Below the pieces are notes generated by a model. The model did no database searches and had not been told where the DNA came from. It saw only the letters and a program-made list of their open reading frames with translations. From Paenibacillus sp. FSL R5-0912 (lineage in GTDB: Bacteria > Bacillota > Bacilli > Paenibacillales > Paenibacillaceae), in assembly GCF_000758605.1 (NCBI RefSeq), contig NZ_CP009282.1:2480001-2544000 (forward strand): a stretch of DNA of 64,000 nucleotides, read 5' to 3'. Shown here piece after piece: positions 62,799 to 64,000 of this stretch (position 1 is its first letter; each line of letters opens with the position of its first letter). The position numbers and the translations under genes are program-made.

Positions 62799-63524
62799 GT
62801 GCTTAGCCCATTGTTGTCACTGCTGCTGCTTGCGTTTGCTCTTAGTTTGGACGGATTTGGTGTAGGCATTACATATGGACTGCGTAAAATGAAAATTCCT
62901 TTGCTCTCAATTATGATTATCTCGCTCTGTTCGGGGGTAGTCATTTGTGTGTCTATGCAGGTCGGCGTCCTGCTGGCCAAGGTGGTCTCACCGCATGCCG
63001 CTTCCAGTATCGGAGCGGTTATTCTCGTCTTGATGGGTTGCTGGTCACTATTTCAGATGCTGACACAGAAAGAGAAGGAGCAGGGGGAAGCAGAGCTGGG
63101 AGCCGGAGACGGGCTGCCAGACCGGCAGGCCTTGCTGGAGACGGCTGCCGCTGCGATTAGGGAAGATGCGGGACCGCTGAAGCCGGCTGTATTCTCGCTG
63201 GAGCTCCGGCATCTGGGGGTAGTCATTCAGATCCTCCGCACCCCGTCTTCCGCCGATATGGATGCTTCCGGGAGTATCTCCTCCATGGAAGCCATGGTCC
63301 TGGGCATTGCATTGTCGCTGGATGCCTTCGGTGCCGGTCTCGGCGCTGCGCTGCTCGGGTTCAGCCCGGTGTCGACCTCGCTGATGATCGCTGTGTTCAG
63401 CGGAACATTTCTGCTGCTGGGGATGAAGACAGGACTAAGATTGTCAGGCAGCTACTGGATGAAGCATGCGGCTGTTCTGCCGGCGTTATTATTGATTGCA
63501 ATGGGTATAATGAAGCTATTATGA
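62799..63524 (+). CDS. ytaF: Sporulation membrane protein YtaF
   Basis: A 241-residue protein of the MntP-like/YtaF family with six helices in two halves; each half carries an ALSLD(G/A)FG(V/A)G motif (about residues 11-20 and 193-202), likely metal-coordinating acidic residues. The central loop (about 80-165) is long and acidic. GTG 62799 is chosen because GGGAGGG lies seven bases upstream; the TTG-initiated frame from 62727 adds a polar leader. Position between mutM and coaE matches B. subtilis, where YtaF is a sporulation protein. Confidence 0.85.
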   Translation: MLSPLLSLLLLAFALSLDGFGVGITYGLRKMKIPLLSIMIISLCSGVVICVSMQVGVLLAKVVSPHAASSIGAVILVLMGCWSLFQMLTQKEKEQGEAELGAGDGLPDRQALLETAAAAIREDAGPLKPAVFSLELRHLGVVIQILRTPSSADMDASGSISSMEAMVLGIALSLDAFGAGLGAALLGFSPVSTSLMIAVFSGTFLLLGMKTGLRLSGSYWMKHAAVLPALLLIAMGIMKLL

Positions 63525-63533
63525 GGTGAGTAC

Positions 63534-64000
63534 ATGATTATGGGCTTAACCGGAGGGATTGCTTCCGGAAAAAGCACCGTGTCCGCACTGTTTGTCGCCA
63601 AGGGAGCTGCTCTGGTGGATGCCGATGTCATCGCCAGAGAGGTTATGCTCCCCGGACATCCGGTGCTGGCCGCTGCTGTACAGGCTTTTGGAGAGACGAT
63701 TCTGCAGCCGGACGGAACATTGGACCGGCCGAGGCTGGGGGAGATCGTTTTCCGGGATCCGGAAGCACTTCAGACCTTGAACCATCTGACGCATCCGGCG
63801 ATCCGTACAGAAATTAAGGACCGTATGTATGCGTTAGATCAGGAAGATCCGCAGCGGCTGGTTATTGTGGATATTCCGCTGCTCTATGAATCACAGCTGG
63901 ACAATTTATTCGATCATATTATTGTGGTATATGTGCCCCGCAGAGTCCAGTTGGCCAGGCTCATGGCGCGGAATGGAATGACGCTGGAACAAGCCGAGAA
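63534..64000 (+). CDS. coaE: Dephospho-CoA kinase CoaE (5' part, runs off right edge)
   Basis: Open for 155 codons to the end of the window. The P-loop GLTGGIASGKST (about 4-15), DADVIAREV and LVIVDIPLLYES (about 102-113) identify dephospho-CoA kinase, the last step of CoA biosynthesis. Two ATGs (63534 and 63540) lie in frame; GAGG seven bases before the first favours it. It lies nine bases after the ytaF stop, presumably co-transcribed. About 40-45 residues are missing compared with the usual 200. Confidence 0.93.
   Translation, partial: MIMGLTGGIASGKSTVSALFVAKGAALVDADVIAREVMLPGHPVLAAAVQAFGETILQPDGTLDRPRLGEIVFRDPEALQTLNHLTHPAIRTEIKDRMYALDQEDPQRLVIVDIPLLYESQLDNLFDHIIVVYVPRRVQLARLMARNGMTLEQAE

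Noticed and set aside
1-64000. tRNA, rRNA or insertion sequences
   Set aside because: No cloverleaf-like sequence, rRNA segment, transposase or integrase was recognised anywhere in the window.

Overview
The window is a chromosomal segment of a Gram-positive, endospore-forming Firmicute, most probably a Paenibacillus. Three things point there: the gene order ytoI / ytpI / ytrI / ytrH / dnaE / accD / accA / pyk / ytvI / citZ / icd / mdh / phoR / phoP / polA / mutM / ytaF / coaE follows the Bacillus subtilis ytoI-coaE region; several sporulation genes are present (yheA, yheC/yheD-like, ytrH, ytrI, ytvI, ytaF); and the genes use strong AGGAGG ribosome binding sites, frequent TTG/GTG starts and moderately high GC.

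Layout. (1) 1-6600: an AT-rich island with a small membrane protein and a very long secreted LCAT-type lipase / RCC1 propeller protein that is split by a frameshift. Its left side is a 5'-truncated duplicate (1-761) of the yheC-like gene that lies intact on its right side (6654-7784). (2) 6654-13351, minus strand: a compact operon of five YheC/YheD-type ATP-grasp proteins plus one GNAT protein. (3) 13684-18831: yheA, a LURP-one-related protein, a small membrane protein, ytoI, ytpI, ytrI, ytrH. (4) 18978-27403: dnaE, a pgpA-family gene, a DUF2007-like gene, accD, accA, pyk. (5) 27570-32345: G1 glutamic peptidase, MFS transporter, thioesterase, fxsA, a 51-bp minisatellite, ytvI. (6) 32747-36898: the TCA genes citZ, icd, mdh and a membrane protein. 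(7) 37299-40066: amidohydrolase, Nudix hydrolase, SDR. (8) 40266-43341: a TPP riboswitch and tenI-thiS-thiG-thiH. (9) 43440-45874: a YfbR-like nucleotidase and a class I fumarase. (10) 46133-53159: a promoter with a LacI-type operator and two large secreted starch-active enzymes (GH13 and GH119) with shared FN3/CBM tails, resembling the igtY-igtZ pair. (11) 53160-54412: a 1.25-kb repeat-rich gap. (12) 54413-64000: phoR, phoP, pstB, phoU with two well-phased Pho boxes, then polA, mutM, ytaF and a partial coaE.

How the parts work together. citZ-icd-mdh make up the citrate synthase, isocitrate dehydrogenase and malate dehydrogenase steps, with fumarase nearby; a cre-like site in the citZ leader suggests CcpA control. 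accD-accA and pyk supply malonyl-CoA and pyruvate. The thiamine genes make the thiazole moiety under riboswitch control. phoR/phoP, pstB and phoU form a phosphate-response block whose phoP and pstB promoters carry matching PhoP sites. The strongest candidates for something undescribed are the ATP-grasp/GNAT operon with its sixth, broken copy, and the island that appears to have entered by single-crossover integration into it.
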